Below are positions 1 through 7,806 of a stretch of DNA of 14,654 nucleotides, one piece after another; position 1 is the stretch's first letter, and each line of letters begins with the position of its first letter. A program made the position numbers and the translations under genes. The stretch is from contig CAYNTG010000058.1 of the NCBI GenBank assembly GCA_964400105.1, positions 1 through 14,654 of the forward strand. Direction: 5' to 3'. The DNA is from CAYNTG01 sp964400105 (lineage in GTDB: Bacteria > UBP14 > UBA6098). A model generated the notes under the pieces. It worked only from the letters and a program-made list of their open reading frames with translations, was not told the origin of the DNA and made no database searches.

Positions 1-2330
1 GACGGCGATTGCTCTTTGTGCAGGCGCTTATTGAGCGCGAGCATATCCTCGACCAGCTTCACCATACGGTCGTGGTTCGCAACATCGTCGGGGTTGTCGA
101 AATCTATCGTGCGGATTGGAAGTTGTTTTACACAAGTTTGGCGCAAATGAGGAAACGCCTGTTTGTGTTCCTCCCCAAACTTTGCGAAATAGTAGATCGT
201 CATTAATTGCGAATTTATTAAGCCCAATAAATACCTCTCGTTATATTTATTACGCTTCTTCTTGAATATATAGATAACTTGTATAACCCAATAATTATCT
301 GTATCTAAAGTGGCGTTTATTCCCGTTCCCGTTTTTCGTATAAGAATTTTCGTCCCGTTATATAGAGATTCCGTCTTATAATTCACAGCGTCCATATTGG
401 GGTCAATCCATCTATTACCCGAAATGTAATATCTGCCAATATCTTCCCCTGCTAAAAAGGGCTTATACCCATTCTTTGAGGATAATGATATGCTCTCATG
501 TTTCTTCCCTATCTCGACACCTCTTGCATTATCGACAAGCCCGCCAAATTGAATAGCTTCCTTTTGCATTTTTTCGGTTAAAGCCCGAATCTCCTCTGGT
601 TCGTAAATCGTAAATAAATGGCTTTGTTCTGTTTGAAATCTTTCCTGGGGGATATTATAAGACACCCATTTTCCCGTCTCTAAATCTTCGACTTCGACTA
701 TTACAAATATTTGGTTTTTTCGCGAAGGTTTTGTGTTTTTGAAAAAGAGCAACAGAGAAGGCATTTCTACGCCTTGAAAAATATGCTCACCTACATCCGC
801 AATTTCCTCCAAAGAAATATTCTCGGCCAAATATTCCCTCAAAGGTTCATAATCTGGGTTCATCACGAACCTACTCGGGGTTATATATCCTAAACAGCCG
901 TTAGGCATAAGAAGCGATGTAACCTTTTCAATAAAGCAGTTAAATATATCGAATTGTTTTAGCGCGCTCTCGTAAACTACCTCGAAATAATCCTTTTGGG
1001 TTCTATCCATAAACTTAGATTGTACCCACGGCGGGTTGCCAATCACCGCGTCGAAGCCGGAAGAAACCCCCTGTCGCTGCGCGACATCCCCCTTGTTAAG
1101 GGGGACAGGTTCNNNNNNNNNNNNNNNNNNNNNNNNNNNNNNNNNNNNNNNNNNNNNNNNNNNNNNNNNNNNNNNNNNNNNNNNNNNNNNNNNNNNNNNN
1201 NNNNNNNNNNNNCCGACGGTCTGCTCGACGATGTAATCGACTATATATTTCGGCGTGTAATAGACTCCACCAGCTTTGCGCACCTCTGACTTCTCCACTA
1301 ATTTCACCCGGCGCGTCGCAGATAGCGTGAGCACCGAGCCGAGGTATTGCTCGTAAGCGTTGCCGATAACCTCGATGGGCATTCTCGAAAACTGATATGT
1401 CGATTTCGGGTAATACAGATTCTTTATAAGGTTGTATAACGGTTTATTTTCGATGATGAGATTATCGACGATGTGCGGGGAGAACAGAGCGCCGTTGTAT
1501 TTCGGGTCGAGCTTTTTGAAAAGGTCGATAAGGTATGCCATGAGCGGGCCGAGTTCATCTCTTTTCCACTCGGCGAACGCGTTGTGAAGTATCTCGTAAG
1601 GTTCTATCTTGCGGTCCTCGATAACGCGCATGAATAGAATGCGATTGAGGAGATGATTAACCGCCGAATTGATGTCGCTTTCCTGCAATTTTAGATTATT
1701 TTTTGCGATGGATTTGGCAATTTCGAGCCGCCATTTCATCAGGTCGGCGAAGAATTTCCTGTTGATCGCCTCGGTAACCTTTTCGAGCCTCTTTCCCTTT
1801 GGGAGGAGTTTCTCGATGGAACCGGCGATGACGGATTCGCGAGAGAAGTGTTCGAGCAGCTCGTCGGCGCGGTCGGCGTATTCTTTGTAATCGAAGACCA
1901 GTTTTTTCTGCAGCCCTTCGAGGGGAAGCCCGTATTCCGGTTCTTTCATCACAAAAAAAGTAACGAACTCCTCGAAATCCTGCAATATTCCCGTAAAAGC
2001 GCCGGGTGTATTCCACACGTATAGCTTCGTTTGGAATATGGCATCGCGGTCTTTGGCGAGGTTTTTCGCGGGGCGTTTCGCCTCGACCATAAACCGGACG
2101 CGTCCCTTGTCGAGGAAGGCGTAATCCGCGCTTCTCAGGTGGTCTTCGATCTTCGTCGCTTTCTCGACCTCGACCTGTTGCGGGTCGTCGGTGTCCCATC
2201 CGAGGGCTTCCCAGAAGCCGTCGATGAGCGATTTTCGCGTTCCGGCTTCGTCCCATTCGGTTTTGTTGCGGCTCTCGAACCGTTTGACTAAAACGGCGAG
2301 TTCGTCTTTTACAGCAAATAATTCTGGCAT
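1..2330 (-). CDS. Single-chain type IIG (Eco57I-like) restriction-modification enzyme, 3' end outside window, interrupted by gap
   Basis: One open frame reads from an ATG at 2330 (AGGA 6 bases upstream) to the window edge, with the same frame on both sides of the N run. The N-terminus carries a PD-(D/E)XK-type nuclease signature: D69, E83-A-K85, then a QxxxY-like Q100/Y104. A helical linker follows, then GGVYYTPKYIVDYIV at about residue 353, the usual lead-in to the N6-adenine methylase fold. SAM motif I would fall in the gap. After the gap come motif IV GNPPW (codons at 1026-1040), ITPSRF, a TaqI-like specificity region (about 200-480) and the typical EEHKQAFPHLRQT segment. The enzyme should methylate adenine in, and cleave near, an asymmetric site; specificity cannot be read from the sequence. 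The nuclease domain suggests an R-M enzyme rather than a plain methylase. No partner gene is visible. An in-frame palindromic repeat lies just before motif IV. Confidence 0.88.
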   Translation of the reverse strand, partial: MPELFAVKDELAVLVKRFESRNKTEWDEAGTRKSLIDGFWEALGWDTDDPQQVEVEKATKIEDHLRSADYAFLDKGRVRFMVEAKRPAKNLAKDRDAIFQTKLYVWNTPGAFTGILQDFEEFVTFFVMKEPEYGLPLEGLQKKLVFDYKEYADRADELLEHFSRESVIAGSIEKLLPKGKRLEKVTEAINRKFFADLMKWRLEIAKSIAKNNLKLQESDINSAVNHLLNRILFMRVIEDRKIEPYEILHNAFAEWKRDELGPLMAYLIDLFKKLDPKYNGALFSPHIVDNLIIENKPLYNLIKNLYYPKSTYQFSRMPIEVIGNAYEQYLGSVLTLSATRRVKLVEKSEVRKAGGVYYTPKYIVDYIVEQTVXXXXXXXXXXXXXXXXXXXXXXXXXXXXXXXXXXEPVPLNKGDVAQRQGVSSGFDAVIGNPPWVQSKFMDRTQKDYFEVVYESALKQFDIFNCFIEKVTSLLMPNGCLGYITPSRFVMNPDYEPLREYLAENISLEEIADVGEHIFQGVEMPSLLLFFKNTKPSRKNQIFVIVEVEDLETGKWVSYNIPQERFQTEQSHLFTIYEPEEIRALTEKMQKEAIQFGGLVDNARGVEIGKKHESISLSSKNGYKPFLAGEDIGRYYISGNRWIDPNMDAVNYKTESLYNGTKILIRKTGTGINATLDTDNYWVIQVIYIFKKKRNKYNERYLLGLINSQLMTIYYFAKFGEEHKQAFPHLRQTCVKQLPIRTIDFDNPDDVANHDRMVKLVEDMLALNKRLHKEQSP
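1063..1112. repeat. Structured palindromic repeat inserted in frame in the R-M gene, cut off by gap 1
   Basis: Outer arms CCTGTC (1070-1075) and GACAGG (1104-1109) enclose two hairpins: GTCGC-TGC-GCGAC (1073-1085) and CCCCCTT-GTT-AAGGGGG (1088-1104). The outer arms share a few bases with the inner hairpins, so not all pairs can form at once. On the coding (minus) strand the element reads as EPVPLNKGDVAQRQGVS, directly before SSGFDAVIGNPPW, without breaking the frame. Its right edge is lost in the N run. The base composition and symmetry differ from the rest of the gene, which points to a dispersed repeat of the palindromic-element type rather than ancestral protein sequence. Confidence 0.7.
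1113..1212. other. Assembly gap (100 N) inside the methylase domain
   Basis: Exactly 100 N, the conventional length for a gap of unknown size. The flanking R-M frames agree if the gap is taken literally. However, the region between the GGVYYTP segment and NPPW in related enzymes is normally well over 33 residues and includes SAM motif I (DPACGSG-like), so the real gap is probably longer. A palindromic repeat borders it at 1063-1112. Confidence 0.95.
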
Positions 2331-2362
2331 CGAATATCCTCAAATATTTTAATCCTGCTCTA

Positions 2363-2391
2363 AATCTAATGTCGCTTTCCCGCTCAGGCAA
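2363..2391 (-). promoter_or_regulatory. Possible sigma70-type promoter of the R-M gene
   Basis: On the minus strand TTGCCT (2391-2386) and TAGATT (2368-2363) are separated by 17 bases, and the -10 element lies 32 bases before the start codon at 2330. The spacing is ideal but the -10 matches only 4 of 6 consensus positions. Confidence 0.4.
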
Positions 2392-2469
2392 GTGAATATT
2401 ATCCGAAATTGAGCCGTTCATGGTCGGCGCAGGTGACAGAAGGCCGAACTGCCCTCATGTTGATTATAC

Positions 2470-2498
2470 TTGACAATCGAAACGCAGGGCTTTATTAT
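2470..2498 (+). promoter_or_regulatory. Sigma70-type promoter of valS
   Basis: A perfect -35 TTGACA (2470-2475) is separated by exactly 17 bases from TATTAT (2493-2498). Transcription would begin near 2505, leaving a leader of about 48 bases before the valS ATG. It faces away from the promoter of the divergent R-M gene. Confidence 0.7.
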
Positions 2499-2510
2499 TC
2501 AAAATCTAAT

Positions 2511-2534
2511 TTACCGGAAAAATTGACCGGGTAA
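2511..2534 (+). promoter_or_regulatory. Leader hairpin in front of valS
   Basis: TTACCGG (2511-2517) and CCGGGTAA (2527-2534) can pair with one bulged G around an AAAAATTGA loop, and a run of five T follows at 2535-2539. The shape resembles a weak attenuator or a stem controlling ribosome access, and it would sit at the 5' end of the predicted transcript. No T-box or other known aminoacyl-tRNA synthetase leader is recognisable; the leader is too short for a T-box. Confidence 0.35.
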
Positions 2535-2552
2535 TTTTTGACACATAAAAAA

Positions 2553-5195
2553 ATGGCAATTGAACTAAACAAGACATACGATCCAAAATCTTCCGAGCCA
2601 AAATGGCTCGATTACTGGTCCGACGGCGGGTTTTTCAAGCCGTCCGATGCGGAGAAAACCTATTCCATCGTGATTCCGCCGCCGAATGTTACGGATATTC
2701 TGCATATCGGCCACGCGCTGAATAATCTTATTCAGGATGTGCTGATTCGCCGTGCGCGGATGCAGGGATATGCGACGCTTTGGCTCCCCGGTGTCGATCA
2801 CGCAGGCATCGCAACGCAGCACATGGTGGTGCAGGACCTCGCCAAAGAGGGCAAAACTAAGGAAGACATCGGTCGTGAAGCATTCACCGAACGGCTCCGG
2901 GAGTGGAAAAAGAAAAAGGGCGGAAGGATTATCGAGCAGCTCAAGGAGATCGGATGCAGCTGCGATTGGGACCGTGAAAGATTCACGCTCGACGAGTGGT
3001 ATGCCAAGGCGGTTCGGGAGGCGTTCGTTCGCCTTTACGAAGAGGGGCTTATACATCGCGGCAAGCGAATAATCAATTGGTGCCCGACATGCAAAACCGC
3101 ACTCTCCGACGAGGAAGCCGAGCATCAGACAATCGACGGCCATCTTTGGTTCTTCAAATATCCGCTCGAGGGCGGCGGTTTTATCGAGTGTGCGACGACG
3201 CGTCCCGAAACGATGCTCGGTGACAGCGCGGTCGCCGTCAATCCCGACGATGACCGGTATCGCAAGCTTCTCGGCCGCGAGGTTATCCATCCATTCCTGG
3301 ACAGAAAATTCAAGATAATCGCCGACGATTATGTCGATAAAGAGTTCGGCACCGGTGCCGTTAAGATCACGCCTGCGCACGATCCGAACGATTTTGAAAT
3401 CGGATTGCGCCATGACCTTCAGCAGATCAATATCCTGACACCGGACGGTCATATCAATGAGAACGGTGGCCGTTTCGCCGGTATGGATCGGTTCGAGGCG
3501 CGAAAAGCCATCGTCGAGGCACTCGAAAAAGAGGGTCTTCTCGTCAAGATCGAGAAGCACGAGCTTTCAGCGGGACATTGCTATCGATGCAAAACTTTAA
3601 TAGAGCCGTTCCTGTCGAACCAGTGGTTTCTGGATATGCGTTCTCTCGCGGAGCCAGCTTTGGCCGTTGTTCGAAGGGGTTTATCGAAGTTCTATTCGGA
3701 TAGATGGCACGGCGTCTATTACAACTGGCTCGAGAATATTCGGCCATGGTGCATTAGCCGCCAGCTTTGGTGGGGTCATCGCATTCCGGTATGGTTCTGC
3801 GACTGCTCCGACGAACCGATCGTCGCACGTGAAAAACCGACCGAATGTCCGAGGTGCGGCAGTCAAAACCTTCGCCAGGACGAGGATGTGCTGGACACAT
3901 GGTTCAGTTCATGGTTATGGCCGTTTGCCACGATGGGATGGCCGGATATCGATTCCGAAGATTTAAAACGGTTTTTCCCGACGGATGTCCTGGTTACGGC
4001 GAGCGAGATAATCTTCTTCTGGGTCGCGCGGATGATCATGGCCTCCGAGCATTTTCTGGGCGAAACGCCTTTCCATAGTATATACATCCACGGAACGGTT
4101 CGCGATTCACAGGGACGCAAGATGAGCAAATCCCTCGGAAACGGAATCGACCCTGTCGATGTGATCGATCTGTATGGTCGCGATGCGCTCAGGTTCACAC
4201 TTCTCGCGCAGGCTGGAGCCGGACAGGACCTCTTCATCGATATGGATAGCTTTGCGCAGGGGAGGAATTTCTGCAACAAGCTTTGGAACGCTTCACGTCT
4301 CATTTTCGGTTCGATAAAAGAGAGATTTACATTCGATGAAATATCCAATCCTCCGACGAATAACCTACTCGATCGGTGGATATTGTCGCGGCTTCAACGC
4401 ACGAAGGAAGACGTTAATAAAGCGCTCGATCATTATCGCCTCGACGAGGCAACCACCTCGCTTTATAAATTTTTCTGGAACGAATTCTGTGACATATATC
4501 TCGAAGGTGTTAAAATTCGCTTCTCCGAATTCGACATCGAGGCTCAGATTGTTGCGCTTCACGTCCTCGAACAGGTCCTGCGCCTCTGGCACCCGATCAT
4601 TCCGTTCGTGACCGAAGAGATTTGGCAAAAGCTTGCCGGCGAGATCGAGGGCGGACTCGGCGCGAAGGCGTGTATCGTGTCGAAATGGCCGTCTATCGAC
4701 CATGGCTTATTGGACGACGGCGCGGAGGCGGAATTCGGTTATATCGAGCTTGTTGCTTCGGGGCTTCGGAATATCAAAACCGCCACGGGAATCGGTAACA
4801 AGAGGGTGGGGCACGCTCAAATCGTTACTGCCGAACAACCTCAGCGCCGAACGATAGATTCGAACACAGAGCTTATCTCGACACTCGCGAGGATAGAGTC
4901 GGTCGAGACGGTAGAAAATCGACCGAATGGGCCGGTTGGCACAGCGGTTGTTAGTAATAGCACAGTCTATTTGCCGCTCGCCGGATTGGTCGATATAGAG
5001 GCCGAGAAAACTAGACTGGCAAAGGAAATCAATAGGCTAAGCTGCATTTTGGCGGGCGTTGAGAAGCGTCTCGCCAATGATAAATTTGTGTCGAATGCAC
5101 CGAAAGAGGTCGTCGAGAACGCAAAAAAACAGGGGGACGAAATCGGCGCAAAATTAAAAAAATTACGCGACGCCCTCGGCAATATTGAAAATTGA
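2553..5195 (+). CDS. valS: Valine--tRNA ligase
   Basis: Cytoplasmic class Ia synthetase charging tRNA-Val with valine, 880 residues, full length. The HIGH signature is at residues 51-54 in PPPNVTDILHIGHA and KMSKS is at 523-527. The CP1 editing domain shows ATTRPETMLGDSAVAVNP and TPAHDPNDFEIG. Cys pairs (CYRCK; CDC...CPRC) suggest zinc-binding knuckles. The last 65 residues form the Lys/Glu-rich coiled-coil arm of ValRS. I chose the ATG at 2553 because MAIELNKTYDP matches the usual N-terminus; a TTG at 2538 would add five residues. Neither start has a clear Shine-Dalgarno sequence. Asp48 replaces the Gly common in PPPNVTG-type motifs. A strong promoter and a small hairpin lie upstream. A parvulin gene follows after 48 bases with its own strong ribosome site. 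Confidence 0.97.
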   Translation: MAIELNKTYDPKSSEPKWLDYWSDGGFFKPSDAEKTYSIVIPPPNVTDILHIGHALNNLIQDVLIRRARMQGYATLWLPGVDHAGIATQHMVVQDLAKEGKTKEDIGREAFTERLREWKKKKGGRIIEQLKEIGCSCDWDRERFTLDEWYAKAVREAFVRLYEEGLIHRGKRIINWCPTCKTALSDEEAEHQTIDGHLWFFKYPLEGGGFIECATTRPETMLGDSAVAVNPDDDRYRKLLGREVIHPFLDRKFKIIADDYVDKEFGTGAVKITPAHDPNDFEIGLRHDLQQINILTPDGHINENGGRFAGMDRFEARKAIVEALEKEGLLVKIEKHELSAGHCYRCKTLIEPFLSNQWFLDMRSLAEPALAVVRRGLSKFYSDRWHGVYYNWLENIRPWCISRQLWWGHRIPVWFCDCSDEPIVAREKPTECPRCGSQNLRQDEDVLDTWFSSWLWPFATMGWPDIDSEDLKRFFPTDVLVTASEIIFFWVARMIMASEHFLGETPFHSIYIHGTVRDSQGRKMSKSLGNGIDPVDVIDLYGRDALRFTLLAQAGAGQDLFIDMDSFAQGRNFCNKLWNASRLIFGSIKERFTFDEISNPPTNNLLDRWILSRLQRTKEDVNKALDHYRLDEATTSLYKFFWNEFCDIYLEGVKIRFSEFDIEAQIVALHVLEQVLRLWHPIIPFVTEEIWQKLAGEIEGGLGAKACIVSKWPSIDHGLLDDGAEAEFGYIELVASGLRNIKTATGIGNKRVGHAQIVTAEQPQRRTIDSNTELISTLARIESVETVENRPNGPVGTAVVSNSTVYLPLAGLVDIEAEKTRLAKEINRLSCILAGVEKRLANDKFVSNAPKEVVENAKKQGDEIGAKLKKLRDALGNIEN

Positions 5196-5243
5196 CAAAT
5201 AAAGATAACCCAAAACATAGAATCTAAAGGAAGAGGAGAGAGA

Positions 5244-6944
5244 ATGAAAAAAGCTATTTACATCGTAGCGGCCATCGCACTGATCGGCATGTTATTTGTC
5301 GGTTGCGAAAAGGCTCCGAAGGACACCGTTGCTAAGGTAGGCGAATATACGATTTCGACCGAAGACCTTAACGAAGCGGTTCGTCCGATGCAGGCCAGAT
5401 GGAAGAGCGTCGATGAGGCGCTCGAAGGTCGCACCGGCGCTCTGGATAATCTCGTGAAGCAGAAACTACTGCTTCTCGGTGCATACAAAGAGGGTCTCGA
5501 CAAGGATTCGATCGTGGTCTCACGTGTCACACAGAACGACGAACGTCGGAAGATCAGGGTCTTGTGGGAGGAAAAAATTGCCGGAAAGATCGAGATCACA
5601 GACGCCATGGTGAAGGAACTTTACGACAAGCGTGGCACGGAATTCAACGCTGCGCATATCCTCGTTAAAGATGAGGTGCTCGCTAAAGAGATAGCCAAAA
5701 AGCTCGAGGATGGCGTGGATTTTGCCGAACTGGCGAAGGAATATTCCGAGGATCCGGGCAGCGGAAGTAAGGGTGGCGACCTTGGTTGGTTCACGGCCGG
5801 AAGAATGGTCAAAGCCTTCGAGGACGGAGTTCTCGCACTCGAGGACGGCGAAATCTCAGCACCGATAAAAACCAACTATGGATTCCATATCATAAAGAGA
5901 ATCGGCACGCGGACACGCTCGCAGGAACCGTTGGAAAAGATGGAGGATAATCTTCGCAAGACTATCGAACGTGAAAAGCAGGGCGAAAAAGCCCTCGAAT
6001 TCGTGGATGGGATGTTCGCCGAGAGGAACCTCGTAATAGACGAAAAGGCCGTCGAGGTTGTGGTCGATAAGTTTAAGGTTATCGAAGGCTCAGAAGAACC
6101 TCCGGAGATAAAATTCTCCGACGAGGAGAAAAATATGACCGTCGCAACATGGGACGGCGGAGTATGGACTTTGACACAACTCGATTCGGCTATTAATTTG
6201 ATGCCTGCATACCAAAGACAGCCGTTGGCGTCTTCGTTGGATGTGGAGAATTTTATCAAGGGCAATCTCCAGGGCGAGTTCCTGGTAGGTAAGGCCGATA
6301 AAATGGGCATAGAAAATACCAAAAAATACAAAGAGATGTTCGACGCCGAGGTCGCCGAGATGATAGTCGGAACGTTCCAGAACCAGTCGATATACGGCAA
6401 GGTCGAGGTATCTGACGCCGATGTTCAAGCCTATTACGAAGCGACCCCCGATTCCTTCATGGCACCGAAGACCATCGTTGCCGTCGAGGTTCAGGTTGCC
6501 GAGGAGGCCGAGGCCAAGAATATCGTCGATAAAGTTAAGGCCGGAACGGACCTCGCCAAATTCGTCGAGGAGAAATCGCTTCGGACATATACGAAAAAAG
6601 CGGGTGGCATCATCGAGATCACCGAGCGACGTTTCCCGAACCTTTTCGCTGCGACTTCATCTGCAAAGGCAGGCGATATCGTCGGTCCGGCAAAGGACAG
6701 AACCAATCGCTGGTCGGTGCTCAAGGTTACCAATGTCAAAGAGCCGCAGGTCATGCCGCTCGATAAGGTTAGCGGACGTATCCAATCGACATTGCGTCGC
6801 GACCTTCGCGATAAAGCGATGGAGGATTTCATCACATCGGCAAAGACTGAATTCGGATTTAAAATTTACGACAAAACCATCGCCGCATCGATCGATTCGA
6901 GTCTCTATAAGACTCCCGATGAGGTAGAGAAGGTGGCGGAGTAA
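5244..6944 (+). CDS. Lipoprotein peptidyl-prolyl isomerase (PpiC/PrsA-like) with a second degenerate domain
   Basis: Predicted envelope-anchored foldase, 566 residues. The N-terminus MKKAIYIVAAIALIGMLFVGC is a lipoprotein signal with Cys21 as anchor; Phe at -3 makes the lipobox slightly atypical. A SurA_N-like helical region follows. A canonical parvulin domain spans about residues 134-226, with AAHILV (His138), DFAELAKEYSEDPGS, GGDLGWF and GFHIIK. A second parvulin-like domain at about 405-500 (KAGTDLAKFVEEKS, GDIVGPA, WSVLKV) lacks the catalytic His and is probably structural. The start is fixed by AGGAAGAGGAG just upstream of the ATG at 5244. The gene could share the valS transcript. It heads a row of three parvulin-family genes, which suggests a role in folding exported or outer-membrane proteins. 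Substrates cannot be inferred. Confidence 0.88.
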   Translation: MKKAIYIVAAIALIGMLFVGCEKAPKDTVAKVGEYTISTEDLNEAVRPMQARWKSVDEALEGRTGALDNLVKQKLLLLGAYKEGLDKDSIVVSRVTQNDERRKIRVLWEEKIAGKIEITDAMVKELYDKRGTEFNAAHILVKDEVLAKEIAKKLEDGVDFAELAKEYSEDPGSGSKGGDLGWFTAGRMVKAFEDGVLALEDGEISAPIKTNYGFHIIKRIGTRTRSQEPLEKMEDNLRKTIEREKQGEKALEFVDGMFAERNLVIDEKAVEVVVDKFKVIEGSEEPPEIKFSDEEKNMTVATWDGGVWTLTQLDSAINLMPAYQRQPLASSLDVENFIKGNLQGEFLVGKADKMGIENTKKYKEMFDAEVAEMIVGTFQNQSIYGKVEVSDADVQAYYEATPDSFMAPKTIVAVEVQVAEEAEAKNIVDKVKAGTDLAKFVEEKSLRTYTKKAGGIIEITERRFPNLFAATSSAKAGDIVGPAKDRTNRWSVLKVTNVKEPQVMPLDKVSGRIQSTLRRDLRDKAMEDFITSAKTEFGFKIYDKTIAASIDSSLYKTPDEVEKVAE

Positions 6945-6954
6945 GTTTTTTTAG

Positions 6955-7806
6955 TTGAGCGGTAGAAAAAGAAATATCGCCATACTTTTCGCGGCGGCCC
7001 TTCTCGTTTTAATATCATGCGAGGATAAAGGCCGCCGCGATATTATCGTCGCGAAAGCGGGCGCGGCTTCCCTCGGAGCGGACAGGCTTATGGCGCTTGT
7101 CCCCGAGGGATTTCAGAATAGGTTCGACGACGATGCGTTGAAATTCGTCTCGCAATGGGCTGAAGAAGAGGTTCTCGCCGAGGCGGCTTGCGACCTCGGA
7201 CTCGACACCCGCCCAAACGTTGCCGCACAGATCGAAGAGGCGCGCAGAATGATCCTCGCATCGGAGATCGAGCGATACCTGATCGTTCCGAGAATCGTTA
7301 TTGATTCTGCCGATGTCGGTTCTTTTTATCATAACCATTCGGATGAATTCGTCCGGACAGATGACGAGGTGCTGCTTTCCCATATAATGGTCTTCGACAC
7401 AACCGCGAGGGATTCCGTCCGCACTCTCATGGATTCGGTTTCGTTTGCCGATCTTGCGGAAAGGTTTTCGGAGGACCCGTCCGGCGCTCTGCAGGATGAA
7501 ATGGGTTATCTTTCGAGGGATCGAATACATCCGAAGTTGGCGAAAAGGGTATTCACTTTATCCGAGGGGGAGGTCGCCGGACCGATCGAGACGGAGTTCG
7601 GATATCATTTCATCAAACTGATAGATTTTTCGCCGAAGGGAAGTATGCGCGAGCTTTCGGAGGTCGAACGTAGCATTCGCGATTTCCTATACGAACGAAA
7701 GTTCCGCGAAGCTTACCGGGAGGTGCTCGATTCCATCGAGGCAGTCAAGGGCGTAACTATCGATACGAATGCAATCGAGGAGGCGATGGCCGATTTTGAA
7801 AATTAA
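6955..7806 (+). CDS. Lipoprotein peptidyl-prolyl isomerase (PpiC-type parvulin)
   Basis: Predicted 283-residue envelope foldase with a single parvulin domain. The TTG at 6955 is the only start that includes the signal: an in-frame TAG lies directly upstream, and the sequence then reads SGRKRNIAILFAAALLVLISC, with a good LISC lipobox. A helical N-terminal part contains a SurA_N-like stretch (VSQWAEEEVLAEAA). The parvulin core, about 140-230, shows LLSHIMV with His143, SFADLAERFSEDPSGA, EMGYLSRD and FGYHFIKLID. GGDLGW is replaced by DEMGYL, so activity is plausible but not certain. It starts 10 bases after the previous stop, and the next gene begins inside its last codons, so the three genes are very likely cotranscribed and translationally coupled. 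Confidence 0.85.
   Translation: MSGRKRNIAILFAAALLVLISCEDKGRRDIIVAKAGAASLGADRLMALVPEGFQNRFDDDALKFVSQWAEEEVLAEAACDLGLDTRPNVAAQIEEARRMILASEIERYLIVPRIVIDSADVGSFYHNHSDEFVRTDDEVLLSHIMVFDTTARDSVRTLMDSVSFADLAERFSEDPSGALQDEMGYLSRDRIHPKLAKRVFTLSEGEVAGPIETEFGYHFIKLIDFSPKGSMRELSEVERSIRDFLYERKFREAYREVLDSIEAVKGVTIDTNAIEEAMADFEN

Noticed and set aside
996..1289. Plus-strand open frames bridging the N run
   Set aside because: They run through unknown bases and oppose the recognisable R-M frame; their apparent peptide is just the palindromic repeat read on the other strand.
1696..2421. Long open frame on the minus strand (241 codons) overlapping the R-M N-terminus
   Set aside because: It is a shadow: Arg/Pro-rich low-quality protein in another frame, while the true frame from 2330 carries the nuclease motif and continues into the methylase domain.
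2565..3560. 331-codon minus-strand open frame inside valS
   Set aside because: It lies fully opposite well-conserved ValRS sequence with HIGH and editing motifs; it arises from codon bias and has no start signals.
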